Positions 1-9,736 of a stretch of DNA of 64,000 nt are shown one piece after another; the first letter of the stretch is position 1; each line of letters opens with the position of its first letter. The notes under the pieces were generated by a model. The model was given only the letters and a program-made list of their open reading frames with translations. It made no database searches and was not told the origin of the DNA. The stretch comes from Anodontia alba. Lineage: Eukaryota > Mollusca > Bivalvia > Lucinida > Lucinidae. The position numbers and the translations under genes are program-made. The stretch covers positions 37,863,687 through 37,927,686 of the forward strand of contig OZ024823.1 of assembly GCA_964016985.1 (NCBI GenBank). The letters run 5' to 3'.

Positions 1-217
1 TATCCATGGACTTCATTTCGGGTCTGATGAAGAAGTCGTGACGGCAGTTGAGGAGTGGGTCAATGGAAAGGACCCTGACTTTTTCAGTTCTGGGCTGATG
101 GCACTTGAACACCGTTGGTCTAAGTGCATCACACTAGAGGGCAATTACATCGAAAAAGAAGAGGTGGATCTCAACCGGAAATAAGTTAGGCTGGTTACTT
201 ATTGACTCACCCTCGTA
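1..217 (+). mobile_element. mariner-family transposon, 3' end only
   Basis: The element runs off the left edge of the window. It holds the last 60 codons of a mariner transposase, followed by about 30 bp that look like a mariner terminal inverted repeat ending CACCCTCG, then TA at 216-217, the dinucleotide target expected for Tc1/mariner. It lies downstream of the acidic exon at 281-375 and in the opposite orientation to the host gene. The catalytic part of the element is outside the window, so activity cannot be judged. Confidence 0.75.
2..184 (+). CDS. mariner transposase, C-terminal fragment (5' partial)
   Basis: The reading frame is open from the first complete codon to TAA at 182-184, giving 60 residues. 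The order of motifs matches the C-terminal tail of mariner transposases (the family that includes Mos1 and the SETMAR transposase part): HGLHFGSDEEV, then a W-centred helix, FFSSG, ALEHRWSKCI and GNYIEKE near the end. In the family this tail follows the third catalytic Asp of the DD34D triad, so all three catalytic residues are off the left edge. No stop or frameshift is visible in this part. It is a different sequence from the decayed mariner at 32449-33493. Function would be cut-and-paste transposition at TA sites; whether the full gene is intact is unknown. Confidence 0.8.
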   Translation: MHGLHFGSDEEVVTAVEEWVNGKDPDFFSSGLMALEHRWSKCITLEGNYIEKEEVDLNRK

Positions 218-280
218 TCATGATGTCGTCTGCTGCAGTAATGGTTAAAAATTGCATTTTGAATAAGGTTATAACTGTAC

Positions 281-375
281 CTTAATTCTCCAATCTTCAT
301 ATGGTTCCTCATTATTGTCACTACAAGCTGTACTGTCTTTATTTTCATCAGTATCATTTTCCTCTTCAGTTTCCT
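281..375 (-). CDS. Internal exon, acidic linker of a CARD protein gene
   Basis: Read on the minus strand, the exon follows an acceptor (ACATTCTTTCAG) and ends at a donor (ATTAAG|GTACAG). It starts with two bases completing a codon, then 31 codons: EETEEENDTDENKDS, then a short neutral stretch, then NNEEPYEDWRIK. It is strongly acidic and probably a disordered linker. The phase fits: the CARD exon at 9270-9429 ends after the first base of a codon, and this exon supplies the other two (giving Glu). It ends in phase 0. No domain is recognised. The annotation rests on splice signals, phase match and composition, so the exact ends are probable rather than certain. Another gene, or a chance open stretch, remains possible. 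Confidence 0.5.
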
Positions 376-535
376 CTGAAAGAATGTCAAAGGTCAAGGC
401 CAAGGTCGCAGAAGATAAGTATCAAAGTTTGTTTGTAAAACTACAGGTATGGTCCTAGTTTCTTTGCTAGTCAGCAGTTATAAACCTTTTTATGCTGGGT
501 AAAAATTTCAGCAGAAAACTTTTAAAATACTTTTA

Positions 536-635
536 TTATTTTTCCTAGAAAACAGGATTTGACAGTTTATGCAAATTGTCTCCCCAGGAGACAATTTGCA
601 TAAAGTGTCAGATCCTATTTTCCTGGAAAAATATC
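536..635. repeat. Hairpin MITE core (foldback family M)
   Basis: A near-perfect inverted repeat. The inner stem is 17 bp perfect (567-583 pairs with 587-603) with a 3-base loop, and an outer imperfect stem extends through the TTTTCC/GGAAAA ends. The same fold recurs at 9651-9703, 54114-54213, 63111-63320 and 63392-63607, where the ends CCCTTAAAGCGCCA can be recognised. Left of it, 487-535 resembles the flank seen again near 20780-20830. Confidence 0.7.
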
Positions 636-640
636 ATCAA

Positions 641-1432
641 TGACCCAGTTTTGAAATCCACCTGAAGGTCATCAGGACAGTTTAATTTTTATGATCAGGT
701 ATGAAACATGCCTTCACATACATGTACTTTTGGTTTTTATCTTGAATGCGAAGGTGTGACCTTGACCTTTGAGCTACAGACGCAAGTCTTGTACTTGACA
801 CACATTCTAATACTGGTGAATCAATATGGTTAAAGGTTGAGCAATGTTGAAGAAAATGGGAATTTTTCAGCGATTTTGAAATTTTAGTGTCTTTATACAG
901 GACATATTTCAGCCCTTTGTGAAACTGCTCCTTTGTAGGAAATACCATGCAGAATTTTGAAATAAAAATATCATACCTTTTCCCTTTCACCTAGATACAA
1001 ATAAGCATCTTTCACAAATAAGAAGCTCTAAGCAGACTTTGTTGACAAAATTTTCAAGAGCTAAGTAAAGGTAACAAAATATCACCCATTATGAAAACAA
1101 GCCTATTTAAATATACTGAAAATTTTACTAACAAAAAATGAAAATTTTCCGATAAAAAATCTGATATTTTTCATATTTCTGCTCAAAACATAGATTGCGA
1201 GTACTTGTTAGAACCGCCTCGGTTTTTGAGCAGAAATAATAAAAATAATGTCTACCCCTGTAAACCCCAGTTTTACTGCATAAAAGTGGGGTTTAAGGGG
1301 GTCAACATTATATAGGCATGTTTTCCTGATGCAATACAATAGTGGATAACTATGAAATTTGTATGATAGAGCTCACACAATATTGTTATGGCATTTCAGT
1401 GAAGCAATTATAATAGTCAACCTTCTTTTAAA
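641..1432. other. Unique intronic DNA with one small hairpin
   Basis: No gene is seen. The stretch is AT-rich. A short stem-loop lies at 1261-1295: TAAACCCC pairs with GGGGTTTA, and inside it TTTTA pairs with TAAAA around a 5-base loop. The open frames here have no coding character. Confidence 0.5.
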
Positions 1433-4160
1433 ACAAGAGGGCCAAGATGGCCCTGTATCGCTCACCTGACTACCAGACAAGTTTCAAGTCAATTGGCCTT
1501 TTGGTTCAAGAGAACAACATAGATTTTCAAGATGGCAGCCACCTTGGATTTCCAATCAGAATGAATTTGGCTACCTTTGATACTTCCAATGAAGTTTTAA
1601 GCCAAATGGCCATTTGGTTCAGGAGAAAAAGTTCAAAATAGATTTTCAACATAGCGGCTAGGGAGAGCATCTTGGATTTCTGATCGGAAGAGTTTCAGCT
1701 ATTTTTGACCTACAAGTTAACCTGATACTTCGTATCAAGTCTCTAGTTAATCAGCCTTTCAGTTCAGGAGATGTTCAAAATAGATTTTCAAGATGGCGAC
1801 TATTGCAGTTACCTTAGATTTCCTATCAGAACAATTTTAGCTATTTTTGACCTACAAGTCACCTAGATACTTCCTACCAAGCTTCAAGTCAGTTGGCATC
1901 ATTTTGGCTCAGAAGATAAAGCTCAAAATAGGTTTTCCAGATGGCAGCCGTAGTAGCCATCTTGGGTTTCCAGTCAGAACTATTTTAGCTAGTTTTGATC
2001 TGTAAGTCACCCTGATACTTCCGACCAAATTTCCAGTCAACTGTCCTGCCATCTTGGACATCTGATCAGAATCATTTTAGCTGTTTTTGATCTACAAACT
2101 GCCCTGATACTTCCTACCAAGTTTCAAGTCTTCTAACCTTTCATTTCATGAGAAGAAGTTCAAAATAGATTTTCAAGATGGCCACTGTGGTGTTGGATTT
2201 TTGATTTTATCTATTTTTGATCAGTAAGTCACCCTGATACTTCCTATCAAGTTTTGAGTCAAATGGTCTTTGGGTACAGAAGAAGCACAAAATAGATTTT
2301 TAAAATGGCCGCCATGTTAAATTTTAGCTGTATCTGATTTACAAGTCACCCTGATACTTCCTACCAAGTTTCAAGTCAACTGGCCTTTTGGCTCAGGAGT
2401 AGAAATTCAAAACAGATTTCCAGGATGATTCCGACACTTCCTACCAAGTTTTGAGTCAGTTGACCTTTGTTTGTTTGTGTTGCAGTTTTACGGCCCAGTC
2501 AACCTAATGGGGTCATGTCGAGTGTGGTCAGTTTACCTAACCACTTTTGCTGGGCAGGCTTTGTCCTCTAAGCGGTTAACCAGTATTGTGTACATTCTTT
2601 TGCCAGAAACTGACAACTGCCCTTCTTAAATCAGCAGAAGGGAGACAATGACCGTAGAAAATATTTCATAATCAAATCTCTACAAAAGAATGTTGCTGAC
2701 CTCAGCAGGGGTCAAACCCGCAACCTCCAGGCCTTTTGGTTCAGAAGAACATCAAGATAGATTTTCAAGATGGTAGCCCAGTTAAATGGCCTTTCGGTTC
2801 ATTAGATGAAGGACAAATAGAGTTTCAAGATGGCGGCCATCTTGGATTTCGGATCAGAATGATTTTTGCTATTTTTGATATGCAAATCAACCTGATACTT
2901 CCTTTGAAGTTTTGAGTCAATCAACCTTTTTTTTGTTCTGGAGAAGGAATTCAAAAGAAGATTTACAAGATGGTCTCCATGGTGGCTACTTGAATTTTTA
3001 ATCTGCAAGTCACCCTGATACTTCTTACCAAGTTTTGAATCAAATGGCTTTTTGTTTCAGGAGAAGAAATTCAAAAAAGATTTTCAAGATGGCTATTTAA
3101 GTTACTTTTGATCTACAAGTTGCCCTTACTACTTTCTACCAAGTTTCCAGTCAACTGGCTTTTTTCAGTTCAGGCAACCAGCGAAGAACAAAACAGTTTT
3201 CAAGATGGCTGCCATGGTGGCCATCTTGGCTTTTCAATCAAACTATTTTAGCCATTTTTGATCTATAAGTCACCCCCGATACCTTCTACTAGCTTCGAGT
3301 CAAATGGCCTTTCAGTTCAGGAGAAGCACCACAAAATAGATTTTCAAGATGGGGGCCATGGCAGCCATCTTGGATTTCCAATGGAATGATCATAGTTATT
3401 TTTGTTCTGCAAGTTACAATGATACTTCCTTCCAAGTTTCGAGTCAATTGGCCTCTTGCTCAGGATTTGAAGTGCAAAATAGATTTTAAAGATAGCCATC
3501 ATGGCGGCCATCTTGGATTTCCAATAGGAATTATTTTAGCTATTTTTTATCTATAAGTTGCCCTGATACATCCTACCAAGTTTCCATTCAGTTGGCCTGT
3601 TGGTTCAGGAGACAAAGGGCAAAACAGACTTTCAAGATGGCTGCCATGGCTGCCTTCTTTGATTTTTCATCAGAATGAGTTTAGTTATTTTGATCTTCAA
3701 GTCACCCAGATACATCCCACCAAGTTTCGAGTGAATGTTTGGGCTTTCACCAGGAGAAGAACAGCAAAATAGATTTTCAAGATGACAGCCATGGTGTCCA
3801 TCTTGGATTTCAGATTGGAAAGATTTTACTTACTTTTGATCTACAATACTTCCTAATACTTCCTACCAAGTTTCAAGACAGTTGGCTTTTCGGTTCAGGA
3901 GAAGAACTGCAAAATATATTTTCAAGATGGTGGCCATTGCGGCCATCTTGGATTTCCAGTTGGAACAATTTTAGCTAGTTTTGCTCTACAAGTCATGCTG
4001 ATGCTTCCTACCAAGTTTGAAGCCAACTGGCCTAGAGGTGTAGGAGGAATAGTTTTTAGAAGCAAATTGTAGACCCCGCACAAGGGATGACTGACAATTC
4101 TCGATACACGATGGACACTGACCTATCACAATAGCTCACCTTGAGCTCAGGTGAGCTAAT
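1433..4160 (+). mobile_element. Type I array element, core A
   Basis: Left end ACAAGAGGGCCAAGATGGCC followed by GCTCACCTGA. The right end is the hairpin GCTCACC-TTGAGCTCA-GGTGAGC (4134-4156). Between them are about 17-18 degenerate copies of a roughly 150-bp unit (core A) marked by CAAGATGGCGGCCATCTTGG, ATTTTAGCTATTTTTGATC, and CCAAGTTTCAAGTCAATTGG. A SINE is inserted at about 2466-2728. The plan (short left end, tandem core, right-end hairpin repeating the left end) is that of non-autonomous Helentron/HINE elements of bivalves. The assignment is inference; no Rep/helicase is present. Confidence 0.65.
2466..2728 (-). mobile_element. tRNA-derived SINE, 5' truncated
   Basis: Minus-strand SINE. 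Its tail CACAAACAAAC is at the left, the conserved body (GACTGGGCCGTAAAAC region) is in the middle, and a B-box-like GGGTTTGACCCC lies near 2710. The tRNA head beyond the B box is missing compared with the copies at 8128 and 54856. It sits inside core A of the surrounding array element. Confidence 0.7.
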
Positions 4161-4194
4161 AAAAACACTCGATACAACAACAAAATTTGTTATA

Positions 4195-4996
4195 CACTGT
4201 AGATCCAATACAATGCGGTCAGTTATTTCGTGAAATCCAATATATCGCGAATCATCCGTGGACCGCAAATTTACCATGAGCAAAAACAAAAAAAATTATA
4301 GTATGTTTGTTTTTTACTTAATTTGAAAAAAAAAACAAAAAAACTGACTATAATTCGTTTCGGTCTTGATTTTTCACGCATATGCGAAGTGGTGTCATGC
4401 ATTATGACGGAACAATCCAATTAGCGTCGATCAGTACACGCACTGATAATAATTGGCAAACAATTAATTTTAATTGGTGCACTTGTCATAATCAGTGTCA
4501 TAATTGAGTACATCTACTCAATGCTCAATTAGTCAATGATGTCCACTCGCCGTCTAAAAAAAATAAAAAAAATAATTAAAATGATAGTTTTGGGGCCCGC
4601 AGCAGACGTAACAAGTGAAGGGAAGCAACTCAAATTGTCTAAACACTTTGGATATGTGAATTGCTCCCCTTCACTGTTACAGGGAACCAGTACAACCAAA
4701 ATGGCGTCGTCATTTTTCATTTCGGCAAACAGATGCTTTCAAAGGTAGTTTATCAGCTGGTCTCGATTTAGTTAATAGGTAGACATAGTTCCCCAGTGTA
4801 TATACTGCCACTGAGTAATTCTGAACCTACTGTAATGGTGAAATATGGCCGATAGCTTTACTGACAGTCATTTTTATGTGGATTTATTTATTAGAGGCAT
4901 CTCGGTAAACTACCACTGCGACTTATATCGCCATCCGGATATATCGCGCTACGGAAACTTGGACCCCAAGCACCGCGATATACTGGATCTACAGTG
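4195..4996. mobile_element. Non-autonomous TIR element with TA target (pogo-like ends)
   Basis: Both ends read CACTGTAGATCCA inwards and are flanked by TA (4193-4194 and 4997-4998), as in the Tc1/mariner/pogo group. Similarity between the ends continues through a CGCGGT or GCGGT block and ATATATCGCG. Inside are no transposase, an imperfect 20-bp hairpin (4608-4680) and AAAATGGCGTCG near 4698. The fragment at 62706 begins CACTGTAACCTCGTTATAAC and also carries GGGGTCCAAG, so the two are probably related. Confidence 0.65.
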
Positions 4997-5149
4997 TAAT
5001 GATAATTTGACTGGCATGAAGCTGTTACTCAAGAGGTGATAGTTAATCAGAAATTATGTAAGAATATTGTATTAAATATTTCAAGAAACACAATTTTGGG
5101 TACTTTTTAGAATCACCTCTAACTAGAGCAAGTGTCAAGAAAACCCGGC

Positions 5150-6050
5150 AGGCACCATTTCTTAATTACGAAATATTTTTTTAAGTCAATGACAATGATA
5201 TAAGGCAAAATCAATTGACCATCAAATACAGGTCACTGACCCATATATAGTCAAGGTCAATCTCTGAGTGACACTGATCTATCATCCCAAGGCAACTTTT
5301 CTGGAGTAAATAGTCTTCAAGACATGAATAAAGAAACTGGACCATAAAATATAGGTCACTATATATACTTGAGAGGTCAACTGATGTGTCACATTGATCC
5401 ATTATACCAACTATGATCCATTAAAAAATCTAGAAGATATTAAGCAAAATCACTAGACCATGAAATATATGCTGATTTATATTTATGTTTGGGTCACACT
5501 GTGTCTTTATCTGTAAATATGACACTTACGCATGAAATAGTGGGAGATATATGACAAAATCAGTGGGCTATGAAATATAGGTCACAAAGGCCTACATTCA
5601 TTTTGAGGTAAAATGCTGTGTCATACTGACCCATAATCCCAAATTATGATAGTCATACGTCAAGTTGTCTTCAAGATGTAACATATAATTACTAGACCAT
5701 GAAATATAGTTCACAGTGACCTACATTTACTTTTAGGTCAACTGTCAGATCATACTGATTCATAATCCCAAATAATGATGTTCATACATCAAAAAACATA
5801 CAAGATATAGGGCAAAATCATTGGACAATGAAATATAGGTCAAAGTGACCTACATTTATTATGATGTCAACTGTGGTGTCACACAGAACAAATATCCCAA
5901 ATATTACATTAATCAATGAAAAAGTCATTACAATATACTGCAAAATCGCTGAAGCATAAAAATTAGGTCACAATGATCTTGACCTTATTACACTGAATGT
6001 TGATGTGATAAATGTCTGATGCCCATCCTTCTTTATTTAATAGTTGTTTA
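5150..6050. repeat. Array K: diverged ~150-bp repeats rich in AGGTCA
   Basis: About six degenerate units, each with 'ATGAAATATAGGTCACAGTGACC' type motifs, 'CATACTGATTCATAATCCCAAA' and 'AAGATATAGGGCAAAATCA' type motifs in order. The same array is found inverted at about 37090-38225, where it forms the spacer between the arms of the foldback element. The 150 bases before it (4999-5149) are unique and hold nothing recognisable. Confidence 0.6.
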
Positions 6051-6053
6051 TAA

Positions 6054-8083
6054 CAAGAGGGCCATGATGGCCCTGCAACGCTCACCTGAGCATCATAGCA
6101 CTTTGAGAACCATCTAGAACTGATCAAGGCAAACATTCTGATCAATATTCAAAATGATTATATAAACAAGTAAGACAATGTAGCATGTCTAATGGACTGT
6201 GAAATAAAGGTCAAGGTCAAATATGGATGACTGCACTCAAGAGGCTATGCTAAGATGTATGCATGTACTAAGTATTCTTGGCTGTAGAAGCAATAGTTAC
6301 TGAGAAACTGACCTAAACACAAACACTTCACAAGTACCAAATATCACTCTGTAGGACCAATAACTACTGAGAAACTGACCTAAACGGAAAAACTTAAGAA
6401 AGTCACTGGATAGAAAAATATAAATCACCTTGAAATCATCAACAGAAACATTCTGAGCAAGATTCATGATGATCACTTCAAAAAATGTGACCTCTAGAGC
6501 ATCAACAATCCTTTGATTTGGCCAGGTGACCTAGTTTCCAATATCAAGTGACCCAGTTTTAAACTAGACATAGAAATCATCAAGACGAACATTTTGAGCT
6601 ATATTTATGATGATTATTTAAAAAATGTGACATCTGGAGTGTTAACAGTTTTCTGCTGATTTGGCCTGGTGACCTATTTTTTGAGCCCGTGTGACCCAGT
6701 TTTGACCTAGAAATCATCAAGAAAAAACATTCTGAGCAAGATTCATGATGATTGCTTCTAATATGAGACCACTAGAGTGTTAACAAAATTTTCTGCTGAT
6801 TTGGCCTGGTGACCTAGTTTTTGACTCCAAGTGACCCAGTTTCAAATCTGACCTAGAAATCATCAAGACAAACATGTTGAGCAAGATTCATGATGATTGC
6901 TTGAAAAATGAGACCACTAGAGTGTTAACAAAATTTTCTGCTGATTTGGCCTGGTGACCTAGTTTTTTACCCCAAGTGACCCAGTTTCAAACTTGACCTA
7001 GAACTTATCAAGACAAAATATTTTAAGCAAGATTCATGAAGACTGCTTCAAAAATGTGACTGCTAGAGTGTTAACAAGGTTTTAGCTGATTTGGCCAGGT
7101 GACCTAGTTTTTGACCCCAAGTGACCCAGTTTCAAACTTGACCTAAACATCAAGGCAAACATTTTGAGCAAGATTCATGATGATTGCTTGAAAAATGTGA
7201 CGGCTAGAATGATAACAAGGTTTTCCGCTGATTTGATCAGGTGAACTAGTTTTTGACCCCAGGTGACCCAGTTTCTAACTTGACCTAGAAATCATCAAGA
7301 CAAACATTTTGAGCAAGATTCATGATGATTGCTTAAACAAGTCACCCCGATGCTTCCTAGCAAGTTTGGAGTCAATTGGCCTTTCGGTTCAGGAGAAGAA
7401 GCAAAAAAAAGATTTTCAAGACAGCTGTCATGGCGGCAATCTTGGATTTCCGATTGGAACGATTTTAGCTATTTTTGATCTATAAGTCACCCCAATGCTT
7501 CCTACCAAGTTTGGAGTCAATTGGCTTTTGGGTTTTGGAGAAGAAGCAAAAAACAGATTTTGACGATGGCTCTTGGATTTCCGATCGGCACAATTTTAGC
7601 TATTTTTTTATCTACAAGTCACCCCGATGCTTCCTAGCAAGTTTGGAGTCAATTGGCCTTTCGGTTTAGCAGAAGAAGAGAAAAATAGATTTTCAAGATG
7701 GCGGCCATGGCGGCCATCTTGGATTTCTGATCGGCATGATTTTAGCTATTTTTGATCTACAAGTCACCCTGATGCTTCCTAGCAAGTTTGGAGTCAATTG
7801 GCCTTTCGGTTCAGGGGAAGAAGCGAAAAATAGATTTTCAAGATGGCGGCCATGGGGACCATCTTGAATTTCAGATCGGCACGATTTTAGCTATTTTTGA
7901 TCTACAAGTCACCCTGATGCTTCCTACCAAGTATCGAGTCAATTGGCCCAGGGGTGTAAGAGGAGTAGGCTTTTAAAGCAATTGTTGACGCTGCAAGATG
8001 GACGACGGATGACGCACGATGCATGACGGACAATGAATGACCACAATAGCTCACCATGAGCACTTCGTGCTCAGGTGAGCTTA
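6054..8083 (+). mobile_element. Type I array element with a chimeric B-to-A core
   Basis: Left end ACAAGAGGGCCATGATGGCC plus CGCTCACCTGAG; right-end hairpin GCTCACCATGAGC-ACTTCGT-GCTCAGGTGAGC at about 8048-8080, preceded by GACGGA-rich DNA. The first part (about 6180-7333) is core B: GGCCTGGTGACCTAG, GTGACCCAGTTT, AGCAAGATTCATGATGATTG, GTGTTAACAAGG. At about 7334 it switches in one step to core A (AAGTCACCCCGATGCTTCC, CAAGATGGCGGCCATGG), about four units. The same ends therefore bound two different cores. Confidence 0.65.
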
Positions 8084-8127
8084 AACCAACTGCAAAATAC
8101 GGCTTTACTGAGGTATCCTAGATTTTG

Positions 8128-8435
8128 TTTGTTTGTGTAGAGGTTTTACGGCCCAGTCAACCCAACGGGGCCATGTCGAGCACAGTCAGTTTACCTAACC
8201 ACACGTTTACTGGGCAGGCTTAGTCCTCTAAGCGATTAACCAGTAATGTGCACATTCTTTTGCCAGAAACTGACAACTGCCCTTCTTGAATCAGGGGAAG
8301 TGAGAGAATGACCGTAAAAAATATTTCGCAATCAATCTCCACGAAAGTATGTTGCCGACCTCAATGGGGGTTGAACCCACGACCTCTTGGTCTCCAGTCA
8401 GACGGTGCATCCAACTGAGCCACCAAGACCGGCTC
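8128..8435 (-). mobile_element. tRNA-derived SINE, full length with 13-bp TSD
   Basis: On the minus strand it begins with a tRNA-like head: A-box-like TGGCTCAGTTGG, then B-box-like GTCGTGGGTTCAACCCC. A conserved body follows, and the CACAAACAAAC tail ends at 8128. A perfect target duplication ATCCTAGATTTTG flanks it (8115-8127 and 8436-8448). This is the RNA polymerase III promoter layout of tRNA-derived SINEs. The body may belong to a SINE superfamily widespread in molluscs (V-SINE/RUDI type), which I cannot confirm. Confidence 0.85.
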
Positions 8436-8448
8436 ATCCTAGATTTTG

Positions 8449-9184
8449 ACCTCTAGCCCCACCCTAGAGCATGACCAAGGGGTCCTTAAATGTAGAATGG
8501 AAGAGAAGCTCCCAGCTATCCCCATACCAAATATGAATAGTTTCTGATAAGTGGCTGCAGAGATATACATAATCAAAAAACTTAGAAGTAAAACCTGGAA
8601 GTAAAAACATGGTGACCATCACTATTTTTACATACTTATGTGGCTAAAAATACATGTAACAGAAAATAAGCCACATAAAAGATTGACTTTATGTGGCTAA
8701 CAGAATAAATCCCATTCAAATACATTAAAACTGTCCATAATTCTTAGCAACCAAACTATTCCTTTGTGTATGGAAGAATGGACAAACAATTAGACTGACA
8801 GAACCTATGAAAACTATATACCCCTTTTGCATACATGTTCGGGAATACAATGTCATGCTGTCATTGTAACAATGATTTGCTGTATATAGCTTATTAAGGA
8901 ACAAATTTGCTGAGCTTTGCATATTCATGCAGTCTGATCTGGACATTCTCTGTTTGTTGACATATACTACAATAGCCACTGGTTGTGTGAGCGGGCAAAC
9001 AAGGCCCTGATCATAAGCATATAAGCAGTCTGCTCTGGCCTGCCTTGTCTGCAAATTGAATAAGGGTGTTGTACAATGATGATGATTTTGTCGCTTATGT
9101 CCTTTTAACATTATTTAAGTCATACTGAGATAATGAACAGCCCTATGCAATTAAGTGGCATACTATTATGAGCTAAAAATTTTG
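8449..9184. other. Intronic DNA; partly homologous to foldback spacer
   Basis: The stretch up to about 8590 matches, inverted, 36957-37090 (shared CCATACCAAATATGAA and GGCTGCAGAG motifs). The stretch 8590-9184 is unique. A 128-codon minus-strand frame at 8725-9111 has no recognisable domain, is cysteine- and histidine-rich in an irregular way, and lies in apparently non-coding DNA. I do not call it a gene. Confidence 0.4.
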
Positions 9185-9258
9185 CTTGTAGTGGGATTTG
9201 AACCCGGAACCTTGTGATTCTAAATCGGGTATGCTACTTGCTTGGACACCTGAACCTT
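9185..9258 (-). other. tRNA-like sequence (pseudo-tRNA or SINE head)
   Basis: On the minus strand there is an A-box-like TGTCCAAGCAAG, then an anticodon-arm-like GATTTAGAATC, and a very good B box, GGTTCAAATCC within CCGGGTTCAAATCCCAC. The 3' end CTACAAGC has no matching 5' acceptor strand, so this is not an intact tRNA gene. It lies just inside the intron after the CARD exon donor. Confidence 0.4.
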
Positions 9259-9269
9259 TCACAAAATAC

Positions 9270-9429
9270 CTTCTGACAATATCTGGTCTTCTGTTTCTTT
9301 AATCCTATGAAGCAAATCTGTTTGTTTGGTTTCAAATAATATTTGTTTGAACTTCTTATATGCTTCAAATCCTTGAGATTTTATCAATTCCAGTATCCTT
9401 TCATTTTTCTTAGGACTGAAGAGTTCTTC
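9270..9429 (-). CDS. Internal exon, C-terminal half of a CARD domain
   Basis: Minus-strand exon with acceptor TTATATTTTCCAG|GAAGAACTC (AG at 431-430 of 9400s) and donor TCAGAAG|GTATTTTG. It opens in phase 0 and gives 53 codons plus one base. The protein has EELFSPKKNERILELIKSQG, then FEAYKKFKQILFETKQ, then TDLLHRIKETED. This is the pattern of helices 4-6 of a caspase recruitment domain: basic linker, ILELIKxxGxEAYxxFxxxLxETxQxxLLxxI, as in the CARDs of caspase-9 and caspase-2. CARDs pair with other CARDs in apoptosis and innate immune signalling. The matching first half (helices 1-3) is the exon at 54288-54412, which ends in phase 0. Which CARD protein this is (initiator caspase, adaptor or other) cannot be decided without the rest of the gene. 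Confidence 0.75.
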
Positions 9430-9568
9430 CTGGAAAATATAAACACAACCTGTTATGGGAAAAAAAATTCCCATTTGAGAGGTAACAAAATGAACTTGGC
9501 CAATGAAAGTACCAGTGTGAAAGTACCAGTGTGATGTTGGCACTGGATATTTGCATACACTTTTCATT

Positions 9569-9735
9569 AACCCTTAACCCTTAAAGCAATTAACAATCGC
9601 AACTACAGCAGATGACACAATTTTTTTTCATTTTTCATAGAAATTAAGTATTGACATTTCATGTGAACTACCTGCCAGGCAGACATTTCACATGAAATGT
9701 CAAGAATTATTTTCTATGAAAAGAAAAAAAAAACA
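9569..9735. repeat. Hairpin MITE (family M), left half, split by insertion
   Basis: Starts with AACCCTTAAAGCAATT and ACTACAGCAGATGACAC, then a hairpin with a 17-bp perfect stem (9651-9667 with 9687-9703). Its expected right arm, with GTCATCTGCT and CAGTGCTTTA, is found at 11498-11541. In between lies the type I element 9737-11495, so that element inserted into an older MITE. Confidence 0.7.
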
Positions 9736-9736
9736 A

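Larger units (their letters stand above)
376..9269 (-). other. Inferred intron between CARD exon and acidic exon
   Basis: If 9270-9429 and 281-375 are consecutive exons, this is an 8.9-kb intron with GT at 9269-9268 and AG at 377-376 on the minus strand. It contains two type I array elements, two SINEs, a pogo-like element, a GGTCA-rich array and some unique DNA. The pairing of the exons is inference from phase. Confidence 0.45.

Noticed and set aside
4529..4748. Overlapping plus and minus frames of 63-70 codons.
   Set aside because: They arise because the DNA is a long hairpin (4608-4680) inside a TIR element.
8725..9111. 128-codon minus-strand frame between two host exons.
   Set aside because: No recognisable domain, irregular composition, no splice signals or homology that I can see; probably chance.
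9185..9258. A functional tRNA gene on the minus strand.
   Set aside because: Good B box but no pairing acceptor stem; called only tRNA-like.
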